Shown: positions 16,429-24,863, counted from the stretch's first letter. The stretch: DNA of 43,383 nucleotides from Candidatus Hydrogenedentota bacterium (GCA_003697085.1 RFFU01000033.1:1-43383), one strand, 5' to 3'. Notes: a model not told the origin generated them from the sequence alone. A program made the numbers and translations.

Positions 16429-16650
16429 ATGAGGTTGACGGAGAAACAACTTGCGATTGCCCGGAAGGAGTTGGCACGAGTCGGCGGCACGGCGCGGGCC
16501 AGATCGTTATCCCGGGAGGAAAGGGTCGCTATAGCACGCAAGGCGGGCCGTGCCGGGGGGTGTGGAAGGCGCAAAGAGGATCGTCTTCCTTGCGATCTGC
16601 GTGAAAGGATATGGGCGTTGCTGGCAAGTGAAGCAGACAGTGCATTGTAG
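16429..16650 (+). CDS. Small Arg/Ala-rich helical protein
   Basis: 73 aa from ATG 16429. The segment ARKELARVGGTARARSLSRE followed by ERVAIARKAGRAGG resembles a short GG-containing helical motif found in small uncharacterised proteins of several soil and sediment phyla. Its C-terminal part (CGRRKEDRLPCDLRERIWALL) is not similar to anything I know and may be degraded. It sits just upstream of an AbiEii-type remnant, so it may belong to a decayed toxin-antitoxin locus. No ribosome site is evident. Function unknown. Confidence 0.45.
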   Translation: MRLTEKQLAIARKELARVGGTARARSLSREERVAIARKAGRAGGCGRRKEDRLPCDLRERIWALLASEADSAL

Positions 16651-16689
16651 TGGACGACGGAAGAGTTCCGGAAACCTCGGACAAGGGCG

Positions 16690-16776
16690 ATGGCGAAACG
16701 GGCTCTCCTGTCTCTTGCTCGTTATGGGAGTCTTCGTGCATACAAGTCGGCTTACGCGCTGATGAAATGTCTTTAG
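16690..16776 (+). CDS. Possible 28-aa peptide overlapping the AbiEii remnant
   Basis: ATG 16690 opens MAKRALLSLARYGSLRAY then KSAYALMKCL and ends 10 nt inside the AbiEii-like start. The frame is the same as the preceding small gene, separated by a TAG and a few codons (TTEEFRKPR). It could therefore be the rest of an older, longer antitoxin-like gene split by a nonsense codon. AGGGCG precedes the ATG. Very short; treat as tentative. Confidence 0.25.
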   Translation: MAKRALLSLARYGSLRAYKSAYALMKCL

Positions 16777-16985
16777 AGGGAATACAGCGTCGCGTCTGCG
16801 TCCTGATCGAAAGAGCACAGCGAACGAGCCCCGGCGGGTATCTGGCCGGGGGGATGGCGCTCCAAGAATCCCTCGAAGGAAATCGCGTCTCGAAGAATAT
16901 TGACTCACCTTCCGGGAGGGGCGACTGGACACCGTCGTCGGTGTTCCGAAACCGGCAATGGTCTATCCCGATCCGAACGATATAA
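16767..16985 (+). pseudogene. AbiEii/AbiGii-type nucleotidyltransferase remnant
   Basis: From ATG 16767 the translation begins MSLEGIQRRVCVLIERAQ and then reads GGYLAGGMALQESLEGNRVS followed by KNID. This matches the N-terminal signature of AbiEii-type toxins (YLAGGTAL ... R-S-D-I-D), nucleotidyltransferases that target tRNA or NTPs in abortive-infection toxin-antitoxin systems. After KNID the similarity stops and the frame ends about 30 codons later, whereas intact proteins are about 200-300 aa. The catalytic Asp pair is therefore incomplete. I read it as a truncated, decayed toxin gene next to the repeat-bounded cassette. Confidence 0.5.
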
Positions 16986-17149
16986 GCGACGTACTGGAAT
17001 GAAAGCCCTTGCCCTCGTCCCGCCCGGCCTCCGCCACCGTGACACCGCGTCGCCGGGCAAAGAGACGCCTGAAGCGAGTCCGTCCACGGTTCTCGATTTC
17101 CTTGGAAGGAAACGACGTGGAGGCAAAGGAACGGTTTTGTCGTTTCGGC

Positions 17150-17353
17150 CTATACGATCAGATCGATATTGCGGCCCAAGTAGCGGATATTGACGGGCGG
17201 AAGCGGTTTCGTCGATTCCAGCTCCGCTTCCGTTTCTTCCGCGGCAAGGACCGGTGCGGCGCCCTTCTTCTTCCGCGATTTTCCCGCTTCCTGATGCGAA
17301 AGTTCGAGGTCCCTCATCGAGCGTGGTGTTGCGTTTTGGATGCGGCCTGCCAT
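17150..17353 (-). CDS. Hypothetical small protein
   Basis: 67 aa from ATG 17353 with AGGAG just upstream (spacing short). It is charged in the middle (KSRKKKGAAPVLAAEETEAE) and ends PPVNIRYLGRNIDLIV. Third codon positions are GC-rich, like real genes of this window. That is the main support, together with its lying in an otherwise empty stretch (16986-17465). I do not recognise a family. It could be spurious. Confidence 0.3.
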   Translation of the reverse strand: MAGRIQNATPRSMRDLELSHQEAGKSRKKKGAAPVLAAEETEAELESTKPLPPVNIRYLGRNIDLIV

Positions 17354-17465
17354 CTCTCCTGTTTTCCCGCGCTCCTTTCCTCGAACGTGCCCGGAAGTGC
17401 CCCTCCAGGGCTGTCTTCCGTGCGCAGAGCCGGCGATCAACCCGCCGGTTCCCGCGCCTCCCCTG

Positions 17466-17474
17466 TGCTATAAT
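17466..17474 (+). promoter_or_regulatory. Perfect extended -10 before the zinc-finger protein gene
   Basis: TGC-TATAAT (17466-17474) is a full-consensus extended -10 ending 11 nt before ATG 17486, so the leader would be about 4-6 nt. No clear -35 is present, as expected for this promoter class. Confidence 0.6.
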
Positions 17475-17485
17475 TGTCGGAAGAA

Positions 17486-18112
17486 ATGGAGATAAAGTTG
17501 AGAGAAAGCCTTACGGCGGGTCTGGCCCTGACCGAGACGTGCCGGGATCGCGAGGAGTTCCGCCGGGCGGTGGCGAGCCGTTCCGCTTCGGCGCTTGCCC
17601 TTCACCTGGCCCACTGTCCCGCCTGTCGTACCGTCGCCCATTCCGCCGTCGCCGCCCTCGTCTCCGCCGGAGATCCCCTGCTTCCGGATAGAACCGTCCA
17701 AGAAACGGCACGAGAGATTCTGGAGCGAAAGAAAAAAGAATCCGACGAAGAGATACGCCGTCTTCTCTTCAATGTGTTCATCACTTCGACGGGATTGGAA
17801 TCTGCGGAGTCCTCTAAAGAAGAAACGGTCCAGTTCAACCGCGGGGAGGGGCTGCGCTTTCGCATCCCCTTCGCGGAAGGTATGTTGCAGATGGAGTGCG
17901 AGCGGGACGGGGAAGTCTTCCTTCTTCGCTTCCGCGCCGCACGTTCCGATGTGGCAAGAATACGCCGTCTTGTGCCGGAGAAGGAAGATTCGTTCCGCCC
18001 GCTGCGCCCCGCCGTCGTCTATGGCCCGTTGCGTCCCGGTGAATTCCAATTTCTCCTCCGAGGAGGGAATGAAACGACACGGATTCAGGTTCGCATCGCT
18101 TCCCGTCGCTGA
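17486..18112 (+). CDS. Zinc-finger (ZAS-like) protein, possible anti-sigma-type regulator
   Basis: 208 aa from ATG 17486. Residues about 40-50 hold HLAHCPACR, the Hx3Cx2C zinc motif of ZAS/zf-HC2 anti-sigma domains. A charged helical linker (VQETAREILERKKKESDEEI) follows, and the C-terminal half is beta-rich without a membrane segment. ZAS proteins bind and inhibit ECF sigma factors, but no sigma gene is adjacent. The protein is soluble, so a redox or cytoplasmic signal is more likely than an envelope one if it acts in that way. A structural zinc-finger protein of another kind cannot be excluded. Transcribed from the extended -10 at 17466. Confidence 0.55.
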   Translation: MEIKLRESLTAGLALTETCRDREEFRRAVASRSASALALHLAHCPACRTVAHSAVAALVSAGDPLLPDRTVQETAREILERKKKESDEEIRRLLFNVFITSTGLESAESSKEETVQFNRGEGLRFRIPFAEGMLQMECERDGEVFLLRFRAARSDVARIRRLVPEKEDSFRPLRPAVVYGPLRPGEFQFLLRGGNETTRIQVRIASRR

Positions 18113-18475
18113 AAAAAAAAAAGGCTCTCCCGCTTGCTCAATGATTCGTAATTCCGGAATGTGACACTGTCGACAGCGCGTGCTCGTTCCGAGGCGGGGG
18201 CGGATGTGGGGGAACGAGCAATGTTCGATGGGGAACGAGGGAAGAACGCGGGACGAAATCCGTGCTGTTCCTCGGTTGGAGGTGCATGGCAAATTATGGG
18301 CAGGGTCAAATTTAGGCAAAGAGGCCTTCCTGGGAACGCAGGCATCTTGCCTGCAAAAACCTGTTCGTAGAGGATCACCTTTCGGCCGCCCCGCGGGGTT
18401 TTGCTCAGGAGTGGACTGACACGATTCGGCAGAAGCACTCTTTTTTCGCCATGCACCCGTCGGCCGGGGGGTGCG
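18113..18475. other. Intergenic with inverted repeat and dispersed palindrome
   Basis: No gene is supported. An 11-A run follows the preceding stop codon but has no hairpin before it. TGCTCGTTCC (18181-18190) and GGAACGAGCA (18211-18220) form a perfect 10-bp inverted repeat with a 20-nt loop. A dispersed palindrome follows at 18331-18354. Confidence 0.45.
18331..18354. repeat. Dispersed palindromic repeat (GCAGGC-type)
   Basis: GCAGGC-ATCTT-GCCTGC (18338-18354), preceded by TGGGAAC. A related sequence on the other strand at 35528-35553 shares the TGGGA lead and the GCATC core, so this is an iterated repeat family of REP type. Confidence 0.5.
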
Positions 18476-18504
18476 TTTACCTCAATTCCTTTTTTTGCTA
18501 GCAT
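18476..18504 (+). promoter_or_regulatory. Promoter of the gsp operon, leaderless type
   Basis: -35 TTTACC (18476-18481), 17-nt spacer containing a T7 run, then TGC-TAGCAT (18496-18504). Only 6 nt separate the -10 from ATG 18511, so the gspC message should begin at its start codon. No Shine-Dalgarno is present. Confidence 0.6.
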
Positions 18505-18510
18505 CCGACC

Positions 18511-19359
18511 ATGCGTTATTCGACGCCATTACTCCTCGTCGCTCTCGGACTTTCCACCGCTTATTTCGTCACGGGAGGGATCGAGGCATTTCTCCCGCAG
18601 CCGCAGATTCGTACGGCATCGGACGGAAGGGGGACGATCGAAACGTCAGCCCCGATTCGGGAAACGATTCCTGTTTCGGGAAAGGTCTTCGGAATAGCAT
18701 CCAAGGGAAAGGCGGTCGTGGCCGCTCCGGCACCTGCTCCGGCGCGGATCGTTACCACGGATCTGCGAAAGATCGCCTTGATCGGGCTCTTGGGAACCTC
18801 GGACAGCGCCTCGGCGGCGGCCATTCTCCGGGACGTGAAGGCCGAGTCGGTCGCCGTCGTCTATTTGGGGGACGCGGTCTTTGGAAGCGACGAGTATCTC
18901 TCCGCGGTCGAACCGACCTCGGTCGTCCTCGCGACGATCGGAGGAGACTGGTCCCGAAGGATCGAGTTGGGAGAGATCAGCGAACCCCCGCGTGTTTCTT
19001 CACCGGCCTCCGCCGGTCCGGCCGCGGGCAACGCGGAAGGGGGCATCGTCGTTTCGCGCGCCGAGATCAACGCTTCGGTCAAGAATCCGGAGGAGATCAT
19101 CGGAGAATCGAAGATCGTCCCGGAATTTCGCGGGGGAAAGATGGTCGGATTTCGGATCAGCGAGGTTTCCAGAAGTTCGATTGTGTATAAAATGGGAATC
19201 CGTTCCGGAGACGTGATCAAATCTGTCAACGGCCAGAGGCTGGATTCGCTCGAACGGGCGCCGCAGATTTGGAAGAAGATGAAGAACGTTTCACAAATTC
19301 GGATGGCGATAGAACGCAACGGGAAGGAAACGACGATGTCCTACGTGATTCGACCATGA
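18511..19359 (+). CDS. gspC: Type II secretion protein GspC
   Basis: 282 aa from ATG 18511. GspC links the inner-membrane platform to the secretin. An N-terminal membrane helix (about 4-27) is followed by a linker and a homology region (about 90-155: ALIGLLGTSDSASAAAILRD ... VYLGDAVFGS), which in known systems contacts the N0 domain of GspD. The C-terminal third is a PDZ domain (about 190-282) with VPEFRGGKMVGFRIS, SIVYKMGIRSGDVIKSVNGQ and a closing MAIERNGKETTMSY. Domain order and length fit GspC well. The stop overlaps the gspD start as ATGA. The operon promoter lies at 18476. Confidence 0.88.
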   Translation: MRYSTPLLLVALGLSTAYFVTGGIEAFLPQPQIRTASDGRGTIETSAPIRETIPVSGKVFGIASKGKAVVAAPAPAPARIVTTDLRKIALIGLLGTSDSASAAAILRDVKAESVAVVYLGDAVFGSDEYLSAVEPTSVVLATIGGDWSRRIELGEISEPPRVSSPASAGPAAGNAEGGIVVSRAEINASVKNPEEIIGESKIVPEFRGGKMVGFRISEVSRSSIVYKMGIRSGDVIKSVNGQRLDSLERAPQIWKKMKNVSQIRMAIERNGKETTMSYVIRP

Positions 19360-22061
19360 CTATTTTACGATCCCACGGTGCAAGAGGGTTCTCAGCGCGA
19401 GGGAGGGCGATGCTCTTTTTGGGACTCGCTCTCGTCTTCTTGGGCGGGCATTCCCCGGCAAGTTCTCTTCCCGGAGACACCGGTGTGGCGGGGAGGGGGA
19501 CTTCGGAGGAGAAGACGGCGGCGGAGCGAGCGCGGATGCTGGCGGCGAACGGGCATGTGGACGAGGCGTTGCAGTTACTGGAGGAGGTAAAGCGCGGTGC
19601 CGCGGTCGGCCGGCGGGACGAGGCGCGATTTCTCACGGGTTGGATTCTCTTTCGCTACAAGCGGGCTTATGAGAAGGCGATCGAGGAATTCGAACGGCTT
19701 TTGGTCGAGGCCCCCGATTCCCCGTACGGCGATGATGCGCTCTACTATGCGGGCTTCATCAATCAGTATTATTTGAAGGATCCGGCGGCGGCGCTTCAGT
19801 ATTATCGGCGCGGGTACGCCGCATTTCCGAACGGCGATTTCCGTTTCGCCCTTGCGGACAAGATTCGGGCTCTCGGCGGCGAGGTTCCGCCATCCGAGTC
19901 GAGGAAGGGGCGCGCGGTCGGAAGCGAAAGAAGGGGGGGCGGGAACCAGCGCTCGGACGAAACCGGCCGGAAGAGTTCGAAGGAAGATCGCCGGTTTCCG
20001 GAGGAGACGGAGATCGCCGAGACCGCGCCGTTGAGGCCTTCGGGAACATCGAAGATCACGATGCAGTTCGAGAAGGCACCGTTGAAATCCTTTATCGAGT
20101 GGATCGCACGCGTCACGGGGAAAAATTTCATTATCGACGACAATGTCAAGGGAGAGATCACGATCTATTCCGGCCGTCCCATTCCTCTCTCGGAGGTTTA
20201 TCGCGTCTTTCTCTCGATTCTCGAGGTGAAGGGGTATGCGGCGATCGAGTCGAACGGGATGACGAAGATCGTGAGTCGCCGCGCAGCCGTCGCCTCGGAG
20301 ATTCCGATTGTCATCGACGACGAGGCGGAATATCCGACCGACCGAATGATCACCCGTGTTTTTCAATTTCACACGATCTCGGCGGGCTCGGTTCAGAAAC
20401 TGATCCGCCCCTTTCTTTCCGGCACGGACCAAGTGGTGATCAATCCGGAATCGAACAGCCTGATCGTGACGGGGACGGGCAAGAACCTGCGGCGTCTAGC
20501 GAAATTGATCCGCCTGATTGCTGATTCCCGCCAGCCGCTCGTTCTTCGCTCCTACAGGATCGAATACGCGCGTGCGGCGGCGATTGCGACGAAGATGACG
20601 ACGCTGATTCCCGAGTTGACCTCGGCGCCCGGTGCGACACCGCTTCCGATGAAGTTCCTCGCCGATGAACGAACGAATACGCTTCACGTTCTCGCGGCTC
20701 CGTTCGTCCAAGAAAAGGTCCGGGACCTTCTGAAGGAATTGGACAGGAATCGGACGGCGGAGCGGATCGTCCGTGTCTTCCGGCTTGAATATGCGCTGGC
20801 GGAGGAAGTGGCCAAACAACTCAAACTCTTGCTCGGGTTGGAGAACCCGGCTCAGGCGGCGGATCAGGCCTCGGCGGACCAGACGGTTTTGATGGCGGAC
20901 CCCCGTCTCAATTCCGTTTCGGTGGCCACCTACGCGCCGCGCGTGATCGAGATGGTCGATTCCTATATTCAAACGGTGGATCGCCCGCCGAATCAGAGAA
21001 CGCGCCGCACGAGAATCCTTTCTCTCAAGAACGCTCAAGCGAAGGAACTCGCCGAGTTGCTGTTGAAGATTTTTCCGGCGGAAATGACACCGGCGGACGC
21101 CTTCGCGCTCGGTCTGGCGGACAAGGTTCGGATCTCTCCCGACCAGCGCACCAACTCGCTCATCATCACGGCCACGGATTCGGACTGGAAGCGGGTGAAG
21201 AAACTTATTCAGGACCTCGATGTCCGCAAGGCGCAGGTACTCGTGGACGCCGTGATCCTCGAAACGAGTCTGAACGAGGCGCGGGCGTTGGGGGTGAATA
21301 TCACCTCGTTGGAGGAACCGGCCTCCGGAAAGACGACGGTTGTCGGCGGATCGCTTCTGGTGCCGCCGGGGGAGTTGGCCGAAGGCGGGCTTTCGGTGTC
21401 GGCCGTGCGCAGTACGGCGATCGGTCCCGCGCTCCACGCGCTCCTTTCCTCCGCGCGCACGAACGTTCTCCAGATGCCGCAGATTCTCGCGCTGGACAAC
21501 GAGAAGGCCTCGATCTCCGTCGGGAATCTGACTCCGATCGTCTCCTCCCGCACGGTTTCGGGAGACAACGTGCAGATCAGCGGCTCCACGGGAATCTTTC
21601 AAAACGTCGAGTACCGGAACATCGGCTTGAACCTCGATCTGACGCCGCATATCGGAGACAAGGGGGATATCTTGTTGGAACTGAAGTTGGAGGTTCAGAA
21701 CACAACACAGCAGTCGGAGGTCGGATTGCCGGTCTTTACGAACCGCGCCATCGAATCGAAGATTCAGATTGCCAATGGAGATTACATCGTACTTGGTGGA
21801 TTGTTGCGGACTCAGGACGATGTCACGAAGAGGGAGACGCCCTGGTTGGCGAAGCTGCCGCTTTTGGGCCTCTTCTTCCGAAACACGCGCACTTCGGAAG
21901 GAAAGACGGTGCTTTTGATCTTCCTGCGTCCGCGCATTGTGACGAACACGAGTGCGGCGAAGGACGTAACGAATGAAGAACGCGAAAAGTACGAGGTGGA
22001 GTCCCGGATGCGGTTGCGCGCGCAAGACAGCGAAGTGGAGAAATGGGTTCCGCAGGATTGA
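19356..22061 (+). CDS. gspD: Type II secretion secretin GspD with N-terminal TPR region
   Basis: 901 aa from ATG 19356 (4-nt overlap with gspC). After a signal peptide (about 15-40) comes an unusual TPR-like region (about 50-165; DEALQLLEEVKRGAA, YEKAIEEFERLLVEAPDSPY, PAAALQYYRRGYAAFPNGDF) and a low-complexity linker. The N0 domain follows (ITMQFEKAPLKSFIEWIARV). I then count four N1-type modules, each closing with a variant of T-N-S-L-I-V: about 305-370, 372-450, 455-540 and 545-630. GspD normally has three (N1-N3). The secretin core (about 630-860) contains VLQMPQILALDNEKASISVG and a final beta region. Outer-membrane multimeric channel. No pilotin lipobox is seen; the C-terminal S-domain is short. 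Confidence 0.92.
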   Translation: MTILRSHGARGFSARGRAMLFLGLALVFLGGHSPASSLPGDTGVAGRGTSEEKTAAERARMLAANGHVDEALQLLEEVKRGAAVGRRDEARFLTGWILFRYKRAYEKAIEEFERLLVEAPDSPYGDDALYYAGFINQYYLKDPAAALQYYRRGYAAFPNGDFRFALADKIRALGGEVPPSESRKGRAVGSERRGGGNQRSDETGRKSSKEDRRFPEETEIAETAPLRPSGTSKITMQFEKAPLKSFIEWIARVTGKNFIIDDNVKGEITIYSGRPIPLSEVYRVFLSILEVKGYAAIESNGMTKIVSRRAAVASEIPIVIDDEAEYPTDRMITRVFQFHTISAGSVQKLIRPFLSGTDQVVINPESNSLIVTGTGKNLRRLAKLIRLIADSRQPLVLRSYRIEYARAAAIATKMTTLIPELTSAPGATPLPMKFLADERTNTLHVLAAPFVQEKVRDLLKELDRNRTAERIVRVFRLEYALAEEVAKQLKLLLGLENPAQAADQASADQTVLMADPRLNSVSVATYAPRVIEMVDSYIQTVDRPPNQRTRRTRILSLKNAQAKELAELLLKIFPAEMTPADAFALGLADKVRISPDQRTNSLIITATDSDWKRVKKLIQDLDVRKAQVLVDAVILETSLNEARALGVNITSLEEPASGKTTVVGGSLLVPPGELAEGGLSVSAVRSTAIGPALHALLSSARTNVLQMPQILALDNEKASISVGNLTPIVSSRTVSGDNVQISGSTGIFQNVEYRNIGLNLDLTPHIGDKGDILLELKLEVQNTTQQSEVGLPVFTNRAIESKIQIANGDYIVLGGLLRTQDDVTKRETPWLAKLPLLGLFFRNTRTSEGKTVLLIFLRPRIVTNTSAAKDVTNEEREKYEVESRMRLRAQDSEVEKWVPQD

Positions 22062-23638
22062 AGGTTGAAGAAGAGGCGCTGAGGGACGGTGTCGCCGCCT
22101 CCTCCTCAGGAGCCTCCGGCTCTTCGGCGGCCGCCTCCTCGTCTTCCGCCGCCGCTTCCTCGAACGCGCCCGTCCCCTTTTCCGCCTCGGCGGTGGAGCC
22201 GTCGCTTATGGTGAAGTTCCCGAAAGAGTTCCTGATGACAGCCGCGGTCGTTCCGGCTCGCGTGGAAGAGAACGAGATCGTCGTCTTCGGCGCTCCGGAA
22301 GGTTTGGGAGCGGCTCTCGAGATCGCCGATTATCTAGGAAAGGCCCTCCGTTTCCATCCGGCCAAGGAAAGCGAGATTCGGGAATTCGTCCGGGCCCGTT
22401 ACGACAAGGATTCGAGTCTCAGCGACGCGATCGCGGAGATGGAGCAGGAGACGGCGAATGTCGAAGCGCTTCAGGAACTTGCCGCCGACGCCCCCGTCGT
22501 GCGGCTCGTTGATCATCTTCTCGAAGAGGCGGTCACGAGGAACTCTTCCGATATTCACGTCATCCCGCGCGAACGGGATACCGTGGTTCGTTTTCGAATC
22601 GACGGAGTTCTTTCGGACTTCGACGTTCTCCCTCGGGAACTGCATGCGGGAGTCGTTTCGCGGATCAAGATTCTAGCGCGGCTCGATATCGCGCAGATTC
22701 GCCTTCCGCAGGACGGAAGGATCGCCCGCCGGGTCGCGGGCAGGGAGATCGACCTCCGAGTTTCGACGATTCCGACGCCTCAGGGGGAGCGTGTCGTGAT
22801 GCGGATTCTCGATCGGGCCACGGTGAAACTGGAGATGGAGGAGTTGGGAATGGCGCCCGAGGTTCAGCGTGTCTGGGAGACGCTGATCCGCCAGCCCCAC
22901 GGAATCCTCCTCGTGACGGGTCCTACGGGAAGCGGAAAAACGACGACACTCTACACCGCGTTGGCGGCGCTCAACGACGGGCGTGTCAACATTCTCACCG
23001 TGGAGGATCCCGTGGAGTATCTGATTGAGGGAACGGGGCAGATTCAAGTGAATCCGAAGATCAATCTCACCTTCGCCTCTGGTCTCCGGTCGATTCTCCG
23101 GCAGGATCCGGACGTGATTATGGTGGGGGAGATTCGGGATGGAGAGACGGCGCGCATCGCCGTTCAGGCTTCGCTTACCGGCCATCTTGTTCTCTCCACC
23201 CTGCACACAAACGATGCTCCATCCGCTTTGCCGCGCCTTCGGGATATGGGAATCGAATCGTACCTTTTGGCCTCGACCGTTCGGGCGGTTCTGGCGCAAC
23301 GGCTCGTTCGTCGTCTCTGTTCGGCCTGCCGGCGCCCGGCGAAACTCGATCCCGTTTCGGCGGCGGCTTTGGGCGGTGAAGCGGGAGTCGATGTCTTTCA
23401 GGCCGAGGGATGTCCTCGATGCGAGGGACGCGGTTTCCGGGGACGCTCGGGAATCTTCGAACTCGTTGTCGTCGACGAGCCGGTGCGGGAATTGATTTTG
23501 GCCAACGCTCCGGCGGGGGAAATCCGTCGCGCCGCGACGAAGTCCGGAATGGTGTCGATGCGCCGAGACGGACTCCGAAAAATACTGGCGGGAGAGACGA
23601 CGGCGGAGGAAGTGCTCCGGGCCGTGGAAACAGCCTGA
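22043..23638 (+). CDS. gspE: Type II secretion ATPase GspE
   Basis: 531 aa from ATG 22043, overlapping gspD by 19 nt. GspE powers pseudopilus assembly at the inner membrane. Residues 18-52 are a Ser/Ala run that probably acts as a flexible linker. Then come an N2E-like domain (55-125) and the ATPase core: Walker A GPTGSGKT (293-300), Asp box region VEDPVEYLIEG, Walker B DVIMVGEIRD and His box LVLSTLHTNDAPSAL. The C-terminal zinc finger is complete (CSAC ... CPRC). The N1E domain that binds GspL in proteobacteria is absent or replaced by the low-complexity segment. Confidence 0.94.
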   Translation: MGSAGLKVEEEALRDGVAASSSGASGSSAAASSSSAAASSNAPVPFSASAVEPSLMVKFPKEFLMTAAVVPARVEENEIVVFGAPEGLGAALEIADYLGKALRFHPAKESEIREFVRARYDKDSSLSDAIAEMEQETANVEALQELAADAPVVRLVDHLLEEAVTRNSSDIHVIPRERDTVVRFRIDGVLSDFDVLPRELHAGVVSRIKILARLDIAQIRLPQDGRIARRVAGREIDLRVSTIPTPQGERVVMRILDRATVKLEMEELGMAPEVQRVWETLIRQPHGILLVTGPTGSGKTTTLYTALAALNDGRVNILTVEDPVEYLIEGTGQIQVNPKINLTFASGLRSILRQDPDVIMVGEIRDGETARIAVQASLTGHLVLSTLHTNDAPSALPRLRDMGIESYLLASTVRAVLAQRLVRRLCSACRRPAKLDPVSAAALGGEAGVDVFQAEGCPRCEGRGFRGRSGIFELVVVDEPVRELILANAPAGEIRRAATKSGMVSMRRDGLRKILAGETTAEEVLRAVETA

Positions 23639-23651
23639 AGCGACGGCGAGG

Positions 23652-24863
23652 ATGGCTCCGTTCTTCCGCTACGAAGCGATCGAGAAGGGGGGAGGGCATC
23701 GCCGCGTCAAGGGGACTCTGGCGGCCGAAAACCCACGTCAAGTTCGGCTCCTTCTGCGAGAGAAGGGGCTTTCCGCCGTCAAGATAAAGCCGGCCCGGCT
23801 CCAGAGCGTTCGAAGCCTTGGATTGGCATGGGTCGGCGTTCTCGTCCGTCAACTCGGAACGCTTCTTCGAGCCGGATTTCCGATGGACCGCGCGTTGGGC
23901 GTTCTGGCGAGGTCGAGTTCTGAGGGTTCGATGCGCTTGACGGCCATGGCGCTGGAGGAGTCCGTGAAGAAGGGCAAGGCCTTGTCCGAGGCCTTCCTGC
24001 GCTTGGCGGGTTCGGGGGAACCGGACGCCACTCTCCGGGAAGTCGTCTCGGTCGTCCGGGCCGGCGAAGCGACAGGGAACCTCGGCGAAGTGCTTCTCGA
24101 TTATGCGATCCTGATCGAGTCACGCCTTCAATTCCGGCGAAAAATCCGCTCGGCGCTCTTTTACCCGATGGTCGTGACGGTCCTCGCCGTTTGCGTTGTC
24201 ACCTTCCTCTTCACCTATGTTCTTCCAACGATCCGAAAACTCTTCGCGGGGACGGGAATGGATCTGCCGTTGCCGACGAAGATTCTCTTCGGGACGGCGT
24301 CGGCGGCGCGGGACATCGGTCCGTGGATTCTGATCGCCGGCGTGATCCTTTTTCTCTTGCGGCACCGAATCTTTCCCGGGAACCGTCTTCGACGTTTGGG
24401 GGAAGGAATTCTCCTGCGGTTCCCCTATCTTCGGACGATTGTGAGAAAGGCCGCGATCGTACGGTGGGCACGGACACTGGCGCGTTTGCGGCGGAGCGGA
24501 GTCGAGATCGTGCAGGCGCTGGATCTCGCCGGCGCAGCGTCCGCGATCCTGGCGATCGAGGAGGCGACGCGGAACGTACGCCGAAAGGTCACAGGCGGAA
24601 GAAGTCTCACCGCCGCGATGAGGGAAGAACCGATCTTTCCTCCGGAGATGATCGAAGCGGTGGCGGTGGGGGAGGAGTCGGACGAACTGGAGAACATCCT
24701 CGAGGAGATGGGGCGGGCGTGGGAAGAGGAGGTGAGCACGGCGGCGGACCGTCTTGCGGAGATTCTCGAACCGGCGGTACTGGTGGTAATGGGAATCGTC
24801 GTCGGCGGGATCGTTCTGGCGGTCCTTTTGCCGATCTTCGAGATGAACGCGTCGATCGGATGA
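23652..24863 (+). CDS. gspF: Type II secretion inner-membrane protein GspF
   Basis: 403 aa from ATG 23652, 13 nt after gspE; GGCGAGG directly precedes it. GspF is the polytopic platform protein that GspE engages. Two homologous cytoplasmic T2SSF domains are visible (about 65-185 with RQLGTLLRAGFPMDRALGVL, and about 270-390 with WARTLARLRRSGVEIVQALD). Three membrane helices follow the usual plan (PMVVTVLAVCVVTFLFTYVL, WILIAGVILFLL, VLVVMGIVVGGIVLAVLLPI). The N-terminal FFRYEAIEKGG strand is typical. The operon ends here: no pseudopilin (gspG-K) or gspL/M gene follows, and the next genes are on the other strand. Confidence 0.93.
   Translation: MAPFFRYEAIEKGGGHRRVKGTLAAENPRQVRLLLREKGLSAVKIKPARLQSVRSLGLAWVGVLVRQLGTLLRAGFPMDRALGVLARSSSEGSMRLTAMALEESVKKGKALSEAFLRLAGSGEPDATLREVVSVVRAGEATGNLGEVLLDYAILIESRLQFRRKIRSALFYPMVVTVLAVCVVTFLFTYVLPTIRKLFAGTGMDLPLPTKILFGTASAARDIGPWILIAGVILFLLRHRIFPGNRLRRLGEGILLRFPYLRTIVRKAAIVRWARTLARLRRSGVEIVQALDLAGAASAILAIEEATRNVRRKVTGGRSLTAAMREEPIFPPEMIEAVAVGEESDELENILEEMGRAWEEEVSTAADRLAEILEPAVLVVMGIVVGGIVLAVLLPIFEMNASIG

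Noticed and set aside
16986-17149. Continuation of the AbiEii-type remnant in another frame
   Set aside because: No frame in this stretch shows further AbiEii motifs, so I stop the pseudogene at 16985.
18113-18125. An 11-A run as an intrinsic terminator of the zinc-finger gene
   Set aside because: On the coding strand it is A, not T, and no stem precedes it. It could only serve the opposite strand, where no gene ends.
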